Shown here piece by piece: positions 1-15,701 of a DNA stretch of 64,000 nucleotides (positions within the stretch are counted from its first letter, which is position 1; the number at the start of each line of letters is the position of its first letter). The translations under genes and the position numbers were made by a program. This stretch comes from Nocardiopsis sp. CNT312. GTDB taxonomy: Bacteria > Actinomycetota > Actinomycetes > Streptosporangiales > Streptosporangiaceae. The notes beneath the pieces are model-generated. The model was not told the DNA's origin, did no database searches, and was given only the letters and a program-made list of their open reading frames with translations. The stretch covers positions 1 through 64,000 of the forward strand of contig NZ_AZXF01000011.1 in NCBI RefSeq assembly GCF_000515115.1. The letters are read 5' to 3'.

Positions 1-6147
<6,147 letters not shown>

Positions 6148-6205
6148 GGTGTGCGCTTCGTCCCCATCACTCATCGCTGGCTGGTCTGGTTCGTCGTCGG
6201 TGGGT

Positions 6206-7531
6206 TCAGGCGTTGCCGGGCGTCTCGATCGCGTCGAGGATCTGCGCGACGCGGGTGGCGATGTTGGACAGCAGGGAGGAGGAGACGCCGTGGGTGTGCT
6301 CGGTGCCGCCCTGGAGGTAGAGGCCGCAGGTGAGGGATGCGTGGGTGACGACGCGGTAGTCGCGTTCGACCACGGGGAGCCCGTCGGGGGTGGTCACCAC
6401 CTGTTCGGCGAGGTCGCCCAGGAGGGGCAGGGGCGCGGCCGGGTGGTAGCCGGTGGCGAAGACGGCGTAGTCCGCGGTGACGGGGGTCTGTTTGCCGGTC
6501 ACCAGGTCCTCCACCGCCACGGAGACGCCGTGGGCGCCGTCGGCGAGGTCGGCGACGCGAGAGGTGTTGTGCAGGTACAGGCGCTGGTCGCCGTGGACCT
6601 TCTCCGCGTAGTGGCGGCGGTACAGCTCCTCGATCAGGGCCGGGTCGACCACCGAGTAGTTGGTGTTGCGGTGGTAGCCCATGAGCTGCTTTTTGACGTC
6701 TTCGGGTGCGGTGTGGAAGGCGTCCACGGCCTCCGGGTCGAAGATGCGGTTGGCGAAGGGGCTGTCGTCGGAGGGGCTGTAGCCGTAGCGGGACAGGATC
6801 GCGTGGACCTCGGCGCGGGGGAAGCGGCGGTGCAGGTGGTCGGCGACCTCGGCGGCGCTCTGCCCGGCCCCCACGACCGCGAACGAGCGGGGGTCGGCGT
6901 CGGCGGGCAGTTCGGCGAGCCGGGTGAGCAGGTACTCGTTGTGCCAGATGCGGTCGGACTGCCCGATCCCCTCGGGCATGCGGGGGCGCAGTCCGGGGCC
7001 GAAGACGACGTTGCGGGTCCGCAGCACCACGTCCCGGCCGGCCCGGTCGCGGGCGAGGACGTCCAGCTCGGTGACGCGCCCACCCGAGCGGACGGGCCGG
7101 ACCTCGGTCACCTCGTGTCCGTAGCGGACCTGGTCGTCGACACGGTCGGCGCACCATGACAGGTAGTCGTGGAACTCCTGGCGCAGGGGGAACAGCGTCT
7201 TGTGGTTGATGAAGTCGTGCAGCCGCCCCACGTGGTGCAGGAACGACAGGAAGCTGAAGTCGCTGGCGGGGTTGCGGGTGGTGACCAGGTCCTTGAGGAA
7301 GGACACCTGCATGGTGGCGTCGTCGATGAGCATGCCCCGGTGCCAGCCGAAGGACTCCTGGCGTTCGAGGAAGACGCCGTCCAGGGCCCGGCCCTCGTGG
7401 CCGCGCTCGGCCAGGGCGATGGCCATGCCCAGGTTGGAGGGGCCGAACCCCACCCCGACGATGTCGTGGACGGTGCGCGGAGAGTGGTCTTTGGGGGCCA
7501 CAGTGGTCCCTTCGTTGGTGCGGTCGTTCAC
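6206..7531 (-). CDS. L-ornithine N5- / L-lysine N6-monooxygenase of the siderophore operon
   Basis: This is a 441-residue flavin monooxygenase of the SidA/PvdA/IucD type, which hydroxylates the side-chain amine of ornithine or lysine for hydroxamate siderophores. Visible motifs are the FAD site [13 protein letters not shown] near residue 25, the NADPH site [14 protein letters not shown] in the middle, and the late FATGYHPA signature. The sequence does not decide between ornithine and lysine; ornithine is more usual beside dihydroxybenzoate genes in actinomycetes. The GTG at 7531 lies 3 bases after the dhbB stop. A second in-frame GTG at 7501 has a better-spaced GAAGGG ribosome site and may be the true start. 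Its presence with the catechol genes implies that hydroxy-ornithine is incorporated by a module outside the window. Confidence 0.92.
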   Translation of the reverse strand: MNDRTNEGTTVAPKDHSPRTVHDIVGVGFGPSNLGMAIALAERGHEGRALDGVFLERQESFGWHRGMLIDDATMQVSFLKDLVTTRNPASDFSFLSFLHHVGRLHDFINHKTLFPLRQEFHDYLSWCADRVDDQVRYGHEVTEVRPVRSGGRVTELDVLARDRAGRDVVLRTRNVVFGPGLRPRMPEGIGQSDRIWHNEYLLTRLAELPADADPRSFAVVGAGQSAAEVADHLHRRFPRAEVHAILSRYGYSPSDDSPFANRIFDPEAVDAFHTAPEDVKKQLMGYHRNTNYSVVDPALIEELYRRHYAEKVHGDQRLYLHNTSRVADLADGAHGVSVAVEDLVTGKQTPVTADYAVFATGYHPAAPLPLLGDLAEQVVTTPDGLPVVERDYRVVTHASLTCGLYLQGGTEHTHGVSSSLLSNIATRVAQILDAIETPGNA

Positions 7532-7534
7532 GGG

Positions 7535-8191
7535 TCAGTCTCCGGCGGGGGCGTGGGCGTCCAGCGCGTCGAGGACCTCGCTCGCGGGCAGGACGCGGGC
7601 GCAGCGCCCGGCCGCGTAGGACAGGGCGTCCCGGTGGTGGTCGGCGCTGAAGTCGGCCAGGGCGTCGGCGACCAGGAACGGCTGGATGTCGCGCATGAAG
7701 GCGTCGGCCGCGGTGATCTGGCAGCCGATGTGGGCGTAGACGCCGGTGACCACGATCTGGTCGCGGCCCTGCTCGGCCATGCGTTCGGCCAGGTCGGTCT
7801 GGGCGAAGGCGCTGTAGCGCCACTTGGTGAGCAGCACGTCTCCGTCGTCCGGAGCGAGTTCGGGGATGATGGCGGTGTGCTCGGTGGCGGCCCGCATCCC
7901 GGGACCCCAGAAGTCGTTCTCCAGGCCCCTCTCCCGGGGGTTCATGCCGCCGGGTTTGGCGGTGAAGACCACCGGGGCACCCGCGGCGCGGCAGGCCGCG
8001 CGCAGGGCGGCGATGTTGGCCACCGCCCCGGCGACGGGCTGTGTGCCCTCGCGGTAGGGGCGCAGGAAGTAGCGCTGCATGTCGTGGACGAGCAGGACGG
8101 CCCGCGCGGGGTCCACGGTCCAGTGGGCGCGGTTGTCGGGGAGCTCGTCGGCGGCGGGTAGCGGATAGGGGGCGATCGTCGGCAGTGCCAT
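7535..8191 (-). CDS. dhbB: Isochorismatase without aryl carrier domain
   Basis: The protein should hydrolyse isochorismate to 2,3-dihydro-2,3-dihydroxybenzoate. It has the LLVHDMQRYF motif near residue 35 and the GVYAHIGCQITAADAFMRD segment typical of EntB/DhbB. At 218 residues it contains only the isochorismatase domain: EntB (285) and DhbB (312) carry an extra C-terminal aryl carrier protein, and here the stop follows directly after the catalytic domain. The acceptor for activated dihydroxybenzoate must therefore be encoded elsewhere. An AAGGA ribosome site precedes the ATG. It lies between dhbE (10-base gap) and the hydroxylase (3-base gap) in one operon. Confidence 0.92.
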   Translation of the reverse strand: MALPTIAPYPLPAADELPDNRAHWTVDPARAVLLVHDMQRYFLRPYREGTQPVAGAVANIAALRAACRAAGAPVVFTAKPGGMNPRERGLENDFWGPGMRAATEHTAIIPELAPDDGDVLLTKWRYSAFAQTDLAERMAEQGRDQIVVTGVYAHIGCQITAADAFMRDIQPFLVADALADFSADHHRDALSYAAGRCARVLPASEVLDALDAHAPAGD

Positions 8192-8201
8192 CGGGCGGTC
8201 C

Positions 8202-9869
8202 TTACGTTCCGGGCTGGGCCGAGGTGCGGCGCAGGTCGCGTTTGGAGACCTTGCCCACGGCGGTGGAGGGGAAGGCGTCCACGAACTCGACGCGGTCGGG
8301 GATCTTGTAGGCGGCCAGCCCGCGCTCGCGCAGGAAGGACAGCAGGGCGCCGCGGGTGGGCCGCTCGCCGCGGACGACGACGTAGGCGCAGGTGCGCTCG
8401 CCCAGGTAGGGGTCGGGGACGGCGACCACGGAGGCGTCGTGCACGGCCGGGTGGGCGAGGATGTGGTTCTCCACCTCCTCGGCGCCGATCTTCTCCCCGC
8501 CCCGGTTGATCTGGTCCTTGGCGCGTCCGGTGACGACGAGGTTGCCCGAGGGGTGGCGGCGCACGATGTCGCCGGTGCGGTAGAAGCCGTCGGCGGTGAA
8601 GGAGCGCGCGTTGTGCTCGGGTGCCCGGTAGTAGCCGCGGATCGTGTAGGGGCCGCGTGTGAGCAGGTGGCCCGGCTCTCCGTCGGGGACGGGGCGGTCG
8701 TCGTCGTCGACGACGAGGATCTCGTCGTGGGCGCTGATCGGGCGGCCCTGGGTCTCGGTGGTGACGTCGTCGGGGTCGTCGTGGCGGGTGTAGTTGACCA
8801 GCCCCTCGGCCATGCCGAAGACCTGTTGCAGGGTGCAGCCCAGGACGGGGGCGACCCTGCGGGCCGCTTCGGGCAGGAAGGCGGCGCCTCCGACCTGGAG
8901 CGTGCGCAGCGACGACAGGTCCCGGCCGGAGTGCGAGCCGCGTTCGACGGCGTCCAGCCAGAGCATGGCCACGGGGGGGACCACCGCGGTGAGGGTGACG
9001 CGCTCGCGCTCGACGAGGGCGAGCGCGGTGGCGGGGCTGGGGTCGGGGGCCAGGACCACGGTCCCCCCCGCGTGCAGTACCCCCAGGAAGCCGGGCGAGC
9101 TCATGGGGAAGTTGTGGGTGAGGGGCAGCGCGGCCAGATAGACGGTGTCGGGGCCCAGTCCGCACAGGTCCGCGCTGGCCCGTACCGAGTACAGGTAGTC
9201 GTCGTGGGTCCTGGGGATGAGCTTGGGCAGGCCGGTGGTGCCGCCCGAGATCTGGAAGAACGCGACGGTGTCCGGGGCGGGGCCGGCCCACAGGGCCGGG
9301 TCCGGTTCGGCGCGCAGGGACTCCAGGGGGGTGAGGCCGTCGCCGTCACCGGCCTCGCCCGCGATGACCACGTGCTCCAGGCTCTCGGTCTCCTCACGCA
9401 CCTGGACGGCCAGGGCGCGGCAGTCGAACGCGCCCTGGGTGTCGGAGGTGACCAGGGCGACCGCCTGGGCGGAGTCGACCAGGTGCAGCAGTTCGCTGCG
9501 GCGGTGGGCGGGCAGTGCGTAGACCGGCAGCGCTCCCAGCCGGAACAGCGCGAACACCGTCTCCAGCAGCGCTGCCGTGTTGGGCAGGTGCACCACCACC
9601 CGGTCGCCCTCGGCGACGCCCAGCCGGGACAGCCCTGTGGCGAGCGAGTCGGCGCGCCGGGCCAGTTCGGCGTAGGTCCAGCGGGTGGGGCCGTCCACGA
9701 CGGCGGTGCGGTCGGCGAAGCGGGCGGCCCGGTCGCTCAGGAAGGCGGGGAAGGTCTCGCCGGTCCAGTAGCCGGCCGCGCGGTAGGCGTCGGCGAACTC
9801 CTCGGGCCAGGGCGTCCAGTCGGCGGGGTCGACGGGGCGGGACGTGCGGGGGCGGTCGTCGGGTCCCAT
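8202..9869 (-). CDS. dhbE: 2,3-dihydroxybenzoate-AMP ligase
   Basis: This 555-residue stand-alone adenylation enzyme activates 2,3-dihydroxybenzoate with ATP and loads it onto an aryl carrier protein. The AMP-binding core [18 protein letters not shown] is near residue 190, and the C-terminal hinge and lysine region ([20 protein letters not shown]) is intact. Length matches EntE/DhbE. The ATG lies 3 bases after the dhbC stop and its GGAG ribosome site sits inside the dhbC end, suggesting translational coupling. No carrier protein for it is present in the window. Confidence 0.94.
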   Translation of the reverse strand: MGPDDRPRTSRPVDPADWTPWPEEFADAYRAAGYWTGETFPAFLSDRAARFADRTAVVDGPTRWTYAELARRADSLATGLSRLGVAEGDRVVVHLPNTAALLETVFALFRLGALPVYALPAHRRSELLHLVDSAQAVALVTSDTQGAFDCRALAVQVREETESLEHVVIAGEAGDGDGLTPLESLRAEPDPALWAGPAPDTVAFFQISGGTTGLPKLIPRTHDDYLYSVRASADLCGLGPDTVYLAALPLTHNFPMSSPGFLGVLHAGGTVVLAPDPSPATALALVERERVTLTAVVPPVAMLWLDAVERGSHSGRDLSSLRTLQVGGAAFLPEAARRVAPVLGCTLQQVFGMAEGLVNYTRHDDPDDVTTETQGRPISAHDEILVVDDDDRPVPDGEPGHLLTRGPYTIRGYYRAPEHNARSFTADGFYRTGDIVRRHPSGNLVVTGRAKDQINRGGEKIGAEEVENHILAHPAVHDASVVAVPDPYLGERTCAYVVVRGERPTRGALLSFLRERGLAAYKIPDRVEFVDAFPSTAVGKVSKRDLRRTSAQPGT

Positions 9870-9872
9870 GGG

Positions 9873-11033
9873 TCAGGCGGCTCCGTCCACGCCCAGGGCG
9901 ATCAGGAAGGTGCGCAGTTTGGCCGAGGTCTCGGCGAGTTCGGCCTCGGGGTCGGACTCGGGCATGATCCCTCCGCCGGCGTACAGGTCGAGGGTGCGTC
10001 CGGCGACGTCGGCGCAGCGGATGGTGACCACCCATGCGCCGTCGCCGCGGGTGTCGGTGTAGCCGAAGGCTCCGGTGTAGAAGTCGCGCCGGAAGGGTTC
10101 GAGTGCGCCGATGGTGTCGAAGGCCAGGTCTCTGGGGGTGCCGCAGACCGCCGGGGTGGGGTGCAGCGCGGTGGCCAGGACGTGGGAGGGAACGTCGGGG
10201 TCGGCGAGCTCTCCGGTCACGCGGGTGGACAGGTGCCACATGGTGGCGGTCTTGACCAGTTCGGGTTCCTCGGGGACGGAGAGGGTGCGGCAGTGGGGGG
10301 ACAGGGCGTCGGCGACCGCCTCCACCACCACGGCGTGTTCGCGGCGGTCCTTGGCTGAGGTGAGCAGGGCGACCGCGCGGCTCTGGTCGGTGGTGGGGTC
10401 GGCGCTGCGCGGCGCGGACCCGGCCAGGGGGTTGGACAGCAGGTGCGCGCCGCGCTTGGCGACGAGGAGTTCGGGGCTGGCCCCGATGAGGGTGCGCGTT
10501 CCGGAGCCGCGCTCGGGCAGGTCCGCGGCGAAGACGAAGGCGGAGGGGTCGCGCCACAGGAGGTTGGCGAGCACGGTGGGCACGTCGATGTCCCGGTCGG
10601 CCGCCACCCGCAGGCTGCGGGCGAGGACGACCTTGCGCAGCCGCTCGTCCTCGGTCATGCGCTTGACCGCGCGTTCGACGGCGGCCACGTGCGCCTCGGG
10701 CTCGGGGAGCGGGGTGAGGGTCCAGGCCGCACCGAGGGAGCGCCAGCGCTGCCGCGGCGGCGTCTGGGCGGCGGGGGGCGATCGGCGCACGGCCTGGGGG
10801 ACGACCAGGTGGGCGGGGCTGGCCGGGTCGAAGGGGAGGGCTCCCAGGGCGAGTGCCCCCTCCCCCGCTTGGCCCAGGGCCGCGGGCAGGTCGTCGGCCC
10901 GTTCCAGGGCGGTGAGGGTTCCGGATCCGTGCAGGGCCCCGGCGGCGGTGGAGAAGAACGCGTCCCCGGGCCGGTAGGCCGAGAGGAGTTCGTCCGCCGA
11001 GGCCGCTGGGGCCTGCAGGCTCTGTTCGGGCAT
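9873..11033 (-). CDS. dhbC: Isochorismate synthase
   Basis: This 386-residue chorismate-utilising enzyme converts chorismate to isochorismate, the first committed step to 2,3-dihydroxybenzoate. The family blocks are visible: [13 protein letters not shown] followed by [11 protein letters not shown], then the C-terminal [11 protein letters not shown] and [10 protein letters not shown] segments. Length equals EntC/DhbC. An AGAAAGG ribosome site precedes the ATG at 11033. The gap to dhbA is 48 bases, consistent with one transcript from the iron-box promoter. Confidence 0.95.
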   Translation of the reverse strand: MPEQSLQAPAASADELLSAYRPGDAFFSTAAGALHGSGTLTALERADDLPAALGQAGEGALALGALPFDPASPAHLVVPQAVRRSPPAAQTPPRQRWRSLGAAWTLTPLPEPEAHVAAVERAVKRMTEDERLRKVVLARSLRVAADRDIDVPTVLANLLWRDPSAFVFAADLPERGSGTRTLIGASPELLVAKRGAHLLSNPLAGSAPRSADPTTDQSRAVALLTSAKDRREHAVVVEAVADALSPHCRTLSVPEEPELVKTATMWHLSTRVTGELADPDVPSHVLATALHPTPAVCGTPRDLAFDTIGALEPFRRDFYTGAFGYTDTRGDGAWVVTIRCADVAGRTLDLYAGGGIMPESDPEAELAETSAKLRTFLIALGVDGAA

Positions 11034-11081
11034 GGCGCGGGCCTTTCTGTGTCAGGCACGGGGGCGGGGCCGGGGAGGACG

Positions 11082-11849
11082 TCAGCGGAGGGCGGCTCCT
11101 CCGTCCACGTACAGCTCGTGCATGGTGATGTGGCGGGCGGCGTCGGAGACGAGGAAGCGCACGGCGGCGGCGACGTCCTCCACCCTGCCGAGGCGGCCGA
11201 GGGGAATACCGATCTTGAAGTGCTCGGGGTCCCCGGCGATGAGGGCTTCGGGGTCGGGCGCCATGGCGCGGAGCATGGGGGTGTCGGTGGAGCCCGGGGA
11301 GACGACGTTGCAGCGCACGCCGCGGGGGGCGAGTTCGAGTCCCAGGGACTTGGTGAAGGCGACGGCGGCGGCCTTGGAGGCGGCGTAGGCGGCCATGCCC
11401 GAGCGCGGGACGCCCGCCGCGTTGGAGGCGACGGTGACCAGCGCGCCGCGGCCGCGCGGCCCCATCCGGCGGGCGGCGGCGCGGCCGAGCGCGAACACGC
11501 CGGTGGCGTTGACCGCGAGCACGCGGTGCCAGTCGTCGTCGGGGCAGTCGGCGACGGGGCCGGTGGCCAGGACCCCGGCGGCGCCGACCACGGTGTCCAC
11601 CGGGCCCAGGAGGGTCTCGGCCTCGTCGAAGAGGGCCTCGACCTGTTCGGGCCGGGAGACGTCGGTGTGGAACGCGTGGGCCTTGTGGCCGCGTTCGCCG
11701 AGGGTGCGGAGCGTGTCGGCGAGGCCGTCGGGGTCGGTGTCGGCGGCGGCGATCCGGGTGCCGTGTTCGGCGAGGTCGAGGACCACGGCCCGGCCCACAC
11801 CGCTTCCGGCTCCGGTGACGACGGCGACGGCCCCTTCGATCCCGCTCAC
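11082..11849 (-). CDS. dhbA: 2,3-dihydro-2,3-dihydroxybenzoate dehydrogenase
   Basis: This short-chain dehydrogenase (255 residues) should oxidise 2,3-dihydro-2,3-dihydroxybenzoate to the catechol with NAD+. It has the [10 protein letters not shown] cofactor motif near the N terminus and the catalytic YAASKAA motif. I chose the GTG at 11849 because AAGGAG lies 6 bases upstream and the protein then begins directly at the Rossmann strand; an ATG at 11879 would add ten unconserved residues and reach into the operator region. It is the first gene of the siderophore operon. Confidence 0.94.
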   Translation of the reverse strand: MSGIEGAVAVVTGAGSGVGRAVVLDLAEHGTRIAAADTDPDGLADTLRTLGERGHKAHAFHTDVSRPEQVEALFDEAETLLGPVDTVVGAAGVLATGPVADCPDDDWHRVLAVNATGVFALGRAAARRMGPRGRGALVTVASNAAGVPRSGMAAYAASKAAAVAFTKSLGLELAPRGVRCNVVSPGSTDTPMLRAMAPDPEALIAGDPEHFKIGIPLGRLGRVEDVAAAVRFLVSDAARHITMHELYVDGGAALR

Positions 11850-11883
11850 GCAGTGCTCCTTAACCCTGTTGACCTGCATAGAC

Positions 11884-11922
11884 TTAGGAAAAGCTTGCCT
11901 TACTTAGGTTACGCTAACCTAA
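11884..11922 (-). promoter_or_regulatory. Two tandem iron boxes (DmdR/IdeR operators)
   Basis: TTAGGTTACGCTAACCTAA at 11904-11922 is a near-consensus actinobacterial iron box. A second, weaker 19-base box, TTAGGAAAAGCTTGCCTTA at 11884-11902, begins exactly 20 bases away. They sit 35-73 bases upstream of the dhbA GTG. DtxR-family repressors bind such sites with Fe2+, so the operon should be on only when iron is scarce. The repressor itself is not in the window. Confidence 0.9.
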
Positions 11923-12298
11923 AGAATGCGTCGCAAGTCTCCGGCGGATGACGGGGAGATGTCAACAGGAAGAAGGGTGAGACGTGGATCACGCACGGCG
12001 ACCGGGAGGGGCCTCGGGGCCACTGGCCTCGGAAGACCCCCCGGAGGCGACCGAAAACCGAATCCCAGGGACGCTTTGAGGACGACCAAAAAGAAAAGAA
12101 AGGAAGATAAATACACAGGAATACGCATTGATCAACGCCTCACTTCTCCCGGAATACACAGGAGAGCGCCCTTACCCCGCAAGGGAACCCGCCTTCCCTG
12201 AGGGCCGAACTCCCACCGGGACGAACTGGGAGAACACCGAATCTGGAGAGGGCCAGGCAGCGGCTTGGGCATGCACGGAGCGATGGCCTCCGACCCTT
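11923..12298. other. Intergenic stretch with no convincing gene
   Basis: The stretch lies upstream of the siderophore operon and downstream of the GT2 gene. It includes a purine-rich, relatively AT-rich patch at about 12070-12130. Short open frames exist on both strands (for example 11919-12128 minus, with a hydrophobic N terminus), but none has a ribosome site or recognisable motif. Confidence 0.5.
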
Positions 12299-12358
12299 CG
12301 TGATCTTGCTACCAGGGGCAATTTCGATATCGAAGTTGCCCCTGGTAGCAAGATCACG
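12299..12358. repeat. 60-base near-perfect loopless palindrome
   Basis: Two 30-base arms meet at GATATC (centre 12328/12329) with one mismatch (12322 against 12335) and no loop. It lies about 80 bases beyond the stop of the GT2 gene and could act as a terminator. There is no T-run on either side, and the arms are far longer than most terminators and less GC-rich than the surroundings. A small mobile or cruciform element is the alternative. Confidence 0.85.
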
Positions 12359-12440
12359 GGGATGGTGAAGCGAACCCCTTACTGGTAGAGACCGTCCACC
12401 AGAAGTGTCACACCCCATTGGCCACCGGGGCCCGTTCGTG

Positions 12441-14051
12441 TCAGAAACGGTGCCCGGAAGGGCCGTGGCGCCAGGACCGCAGCCACTCCACGATCCGTCC
12501 CACACCGGGTGCGGCATCAGCGCGCCGGGGACGCCCCTGCCCGGACCGTCCGCCGTCCCGGCCGTCCTCCTCGGGACGGGCCGCCTCAACCGGTCGGCAC
12601 AGGTCGGGCGGCCGACGCGGCGGCGGGGGCACCGACCGGTACAGCGACAGGTCGGCGAGGGTCTCCTCAGCCGCGTGGATGCGGTAGCGCCCGTGCAACT
12701 GGGCGACCACGTCGCCCAGGTCCTCGCCTTCGCGGCGCACCCGCAGGGCCCGGGCCAGCGCCCTGGTGCGCCAGAGCCGCACGGCGCGCTCGTGCGAGGA
12801 CGCGGCGGCGGGGAAGAGTTCGGTGAGCCCGGCGCGGGCACGTTCGGCGCTGGCCAGCAGCCGGGACAGGGCCACCTGGCCCAGGCCCCGCCCCACGGGG
12901 ACCTGGAGCAGGAAGGGCGAGGGGAAGCCGGTGCGGGGCGCGTTCGAGGCGAAGGACACCCGGGGATCACGCAGGTAGTTGGCCTGGATCAGGCGCAGGT
13001 CCAGGTGGGGGTCGGCGGCGCGCGCCGCGCCCTCCCAGTCGGCGACGAGGGTGAGGGCCAGGTCGGTCTCGGCGCTGTCGAGGATCCGGTCGACGCAGCC
13101 GCGGACGAGGTCGTAGGGGGCTCCGGAGACGTCGACGACGGCGTGCACCAGCGGAACCCGGCGCCGTTGCGCGGGAAGGCGTTCACGGTAGGCATGCGGG
13201 TGGGGCATGTACTCGGCGAGCAGTTCGGTGCGGAAGCGCTCGGAGGGCAGGCGGGTGCGGACGGCGGTGGCACGGCCCACGTGCCAGGCGGTGGCAGCGC
13301 GTTCGGGCACCATGACGGCCCCCGCCTGCCAGAGCCGGTAGCCGAACTCGGTGTCCTGGCCCAGGTCGAGGTCGGGATCCAGGCCGCCGGCGGCCTCGTA
13401 CAGGCTGCGCCGCAGACCGGCGGCGGCCCCGACGTAGGCGTGGAAGCCCAGGTGGTCGGCGTCGCGCAGGTCGCGGCTGTCGCCCAGGAGGCGTTCGATC
13501 CAGTCGTGGTGGCGGCCGGTCTCCAGGGTGTCGTGGAGCGTTCCGGCGCGGACGCGGGAGAGCACGTCGGCGGGGTCGGCGGGGCCGGTGTCGGCGAAGC
13601 GGACCCGGCCGAGGGTCACGGTCTCGGCGTGGACGTGGTGCCACCGGGCCTGGGCCTCGACGAACTCGGGGCAGGCGACCATGTCGGCGTCCATCCACAG
13701 GAGGATGTCGCCGGAGCTGGCGTGGGCTCCGTAGGCTCGCGCGCACCCTGCGCCCAGGGCCCCGTCCAGGGCGGGCAGGACGCGGCAGTGGCGGGGGCGC
13801 AGGACGGGCAGGCGCAGGGGCGGCGAGGAGTGCGCGTCCACGACGACCACGTCGAGCAGGTGGTCGGGATAGGTCTGGGCGGCCAGGGAGGCCAGCGCGA
13901 GATCGAGACGGCGCTGGCCGCCTCTGGCGGGGATGACGACGCTGACCCGCAGTTCGGGGTCCCAGCGTCCGATCCGCGGCGGGGTCAGTCCGCCCCAGTC
14001 GTTGCGGTAGACGCGACTGTGCACCTGTTCCACCCGACCACGGTGGGACAC
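12441..14051 (-). CDS. Family 2 glycosyltransferase
   Basis: This is a 536-residue GT-A fold glycosyltransferase of unknown acceptor. The N-terminal strand VSVVIPARGG, the WMDADM metal motif (DxD-like) and the GQDTEFGYRLWQAG segment define the family. A C-terminal region of about 230 residues has no recognised domain. No membrane segment is obvious, so it is probably cytosolic or peripheral. The GTG at 14051 was chosen because the frame upstream crosses a promoter-like region. Two later GTGs (V7 and V10) are also possible, and no candidate has a strong ribosome site. It is transcribed alone, toward the long palindrome. Confidence 0.8.
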   Translation of the reverse strand: MSHRGRVEQVHSRVYRNDWGGLTPPRIGRWDPELRVSVVIPARGGQRRLDLALASLAAQTYPDHLLDVVVVDAHSSPPLRLPVLRPRHCRVLPALDGALGAGCARAYGAHASSGDILLWMDADMVACPEFVEAQARWHHVHAETVTLGRVRFADTGPADPADVLSRVRAGTLHDTLETGRHHDWIERLLGDSRDLRDADHLGFHAYVGAAAGLRRSLYEAAGGLDPDLDLGQDTEFGYRLWQAGAVMVPERAATAWHVGRATAVRTRLPSERFRTELLAEYMPHPHAYRERLPAQRRRVPLVHAVVDVSGAPYDLVRGCVDRILDSAETDLALTLVADWEGAARAADPHLDLRLIQANYLRDPRVSFASNAPRTGFPSPFLLQVPVGRGLGQVALSRLLASAERARAGLTELFPAAASSHERAVRLWRTRALARALRVRREGEDLGDVVAQLHGRYRIHAAEETLADLSLYRSVPPPPRRPPDLCRPVEAARPEEDGRDGGRSGQGRPRRADAAPGVGRIVEWLRSWRHGPSGHRF

Positions 14052-14083
14052 CCCATCGACATGAGACCCTACGCGCTTATTGT

Positions 14084-14098
14084 GTGACACAGAGTCAC
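14084..14098. promoter_or_regulatory. GTGAC-N5-GTCAC operator-like repeat with TATAGT box
   Basis: A perfect 5+5 inverted repeat with a 5-base spacer lies 33 bases before the GT2 start. Read on the minus strand, a TATAGT -10-like box adjoins it on the upstream side. The arrangement suits a repressor site at the GT2 promoter; the binding protein is unknown. Confidence 0.4.
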
Positions 14099-14214
14099 TA
14101 TAGCCGTGTTCTCCGCGTTCACGCGGTGCAGGGCCCCGGGATGCCGCACGGGTGCGGCCGTCGGCCCGGGGCCGGGCCCCGGGCCGACGCACACCGCGGA
14201 TGCGGGGAGAGCGA

Positions 14215-15213
14215 TCAGCCGACGCGCACCGCGGCGGTGAAGACACCGTCCCAGTAGTCGGCCAGGGCGACCTCCTCCAGGGGCTTGTCCGGGTTGGAGC
14301 CGTGGATCATCATGCCGTTGCCGGAGTAGAGGCCCACATGGCTGGGCGCGGCCTCATCGTAGAAGAACAGCAGGTCGCCGGGGCGGACCTGGTCACGCGA
14401 GACGCGGGTCCCGGCGTTGACCTGGTCGTAGGTGGTCCGCGGCAGGCTCACCCCGGCCTGGGCCCACGCGGCCTGGACGAGGCCGGAGCAGTCGTAGGCG
14501 TCGGGCCCGGTACCGCCCCACTGGTAGGGCTTGCCGACCTGGGCGCGTGCGAAGTCCAGGACAGCCTGGACGTCGCCGGAGACGGCGACGTCCGCGCCGG
14601 AGGCGGAGGACGTGCCCGCGGTCGGGTCCGTGCCGCCCAGTTCCTCCAGGAGTTCGGCCTGCTCGTCCAGGGCGGTCGCCCCGGCGGCCTGGGCCGCCTC
14701 GGCCTCCTCCAGGGCCTGTGCCGCCTCGGTCTCGGCCCGGCCCGCCTCTCCGTGCAGGAGTTCGGCGTGCTCGAATTCGGTGATGTAGTCGCCCAGGACG
14801 CCCTGCTGGCCCTCAGACAGGAAGTTCAGGTCGGCGATGCTCTGGAGGGAGGCATCCGGGTCGCCCTCGAAGAGCACGGTGAGCGGCTCGTGGGTCTGGC
14901 CGGTGTAGGCGGTGCGGACGATACGGCCCACGTCGCCGGACATCGAGTCCAGCTCCTCCTGGGCCTCCTCCAGCCGCTCCTCGACGTCGGCCAGTTCGGC
15001 CTCGGCCGCGGCGTGGTCCTCCTCAGCCTGGTTGTAGGCCTCGTTGAGGGCCGAGAGTTCCTCCTGCAGCGCCTCGTAGCGCTCCCGGGCCTCCGCGACC
15101 GTGGTGTCGGCCAGCGCGGCGCCCGAGGAGAGCAGCAGGGCTCCGGCCGCGACACATCCGACCGCGGCGCTGCGGCGGGCCCCGCACGTGCGGGTCTCGG
15201 GGTTGCGAGTCAT
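14215..15213 (-). CDS. Secreted NlpC/P60 peptidoglycan endopeptidase
   Basis: This RipA-like cell-wall hydrolase of 332 residues has a signal peptide (ARRSAAVGCVAAGALLLSSGAALA, cleavage after ALA). A long Glu/Ala-rich coiled coil follows (about residues 30-210). The C-terminal NlpC/P60 domain has catalytic Cys in YDCSGLV, His in SHVGLY and a third polar His in IHGS. It should cut the D-Glu to diamino-acid peptide bond of peptidoglycan. The ATG at 15213 is preferred over an upstream frame extension because it starts directly before the signal peptide. A CRP-type site lies about 390 bases upstream. Confidence 0.92.
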   Translation of the reverse strand: MTRNPETRTCGARRSAAVGCVAAGALLLSSGAALADTTVAEARERYEALQEELSALNEAYNQAEEDHAAAEAELADVEERLEEAQEELDSMSGDVGRIVRTAYTGQTHEPLTVLFEGDPDASLQSIADLNFLSEGQQGVLGDYITEFEHAELLHGEAGRAETEAAQALEEAEAAQAAGATALDEQAELLEELGGTDPTAGTSSASGADVAVSGDVQAVLDFARAQVGKPYQWGGTGPDAYDCSGLVQAAWAQAGVSLPRTTYDQVNAGTRVSRDQVRPGDLLFFYDEAAPSHVGLYSGNGMMIHGSNPDKPLEEVALADYWDGVFTAAVRVG

Positions 15214-15701
15214 GGGATCGGCTGCCTTTCTCCCACACCCGTCTACCGGCGCCGAGGACACGCCCGTCCGGGGCGTGCGGCGCTGTGTGGCGGGGGATCC
15301 GGGGCGACGGCGCGAAGCCGTGCGGGCCGGGTGTCGATGGCGGCCCCTGCTCGTGGGACATGAGGTGAGGACGGAGGGCGAGCAGAGTGCGACGGGAACC
15401 GGACACCGAACTCTTTTATGGGATGTTCAGTGCGATCCGGCCTGAAAAGAGACTAAACCACCACCAAAGGGGTCGATGCCCATTCGTGACCTTCTCTTGG
15501 GCAACCCTCCTGACCAGCGCGGCCACCCGCCCCCCGCACCCCCGCCCACCACGGGGATGCGGGAGCGCACTCCACCGGAACACCCTCCCGAAGCACCCTC
15601 AAAATGTGATGCAGATCACTTTGGACACGGGAAGGTCTCGGGACTGCCGCGGAGCCGATCCCGCCGCCCCGGTCCGGCAAGGGGCCGGGGCGGCACCCGG
15701 C
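15214..15701. other. Long leader/intergenic region with a CRP-like site
   Basis: This 488-base stretch upstream of the NlpC/P60 gene contains no supported gene. TGTGATGCAGATCACT at 15605-15620 fits the TGTGA-N6-TCACA CRP half-site pattern with one change. The region at 15410-15480 is comparatively AT-rich and promoter-like. I looked for the c-di-AMP (ydaO) riboswitch that often precedes such genes in actinobacteria and did not recognise its core. Confidence 0.5.

Noticed and set aside
11919..12128. Small minus-strand frame with a hydrophobic N terminus
   Set aside because: No ribosome site, no family, and it extends into the iron-box region.
15214..15620. Possible c-di-AMP (ydaO) riboswitch upstream of the NlpC/P60 gene
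   Set aside because: The expected conserved core could not be matched by eye on the minus strand.
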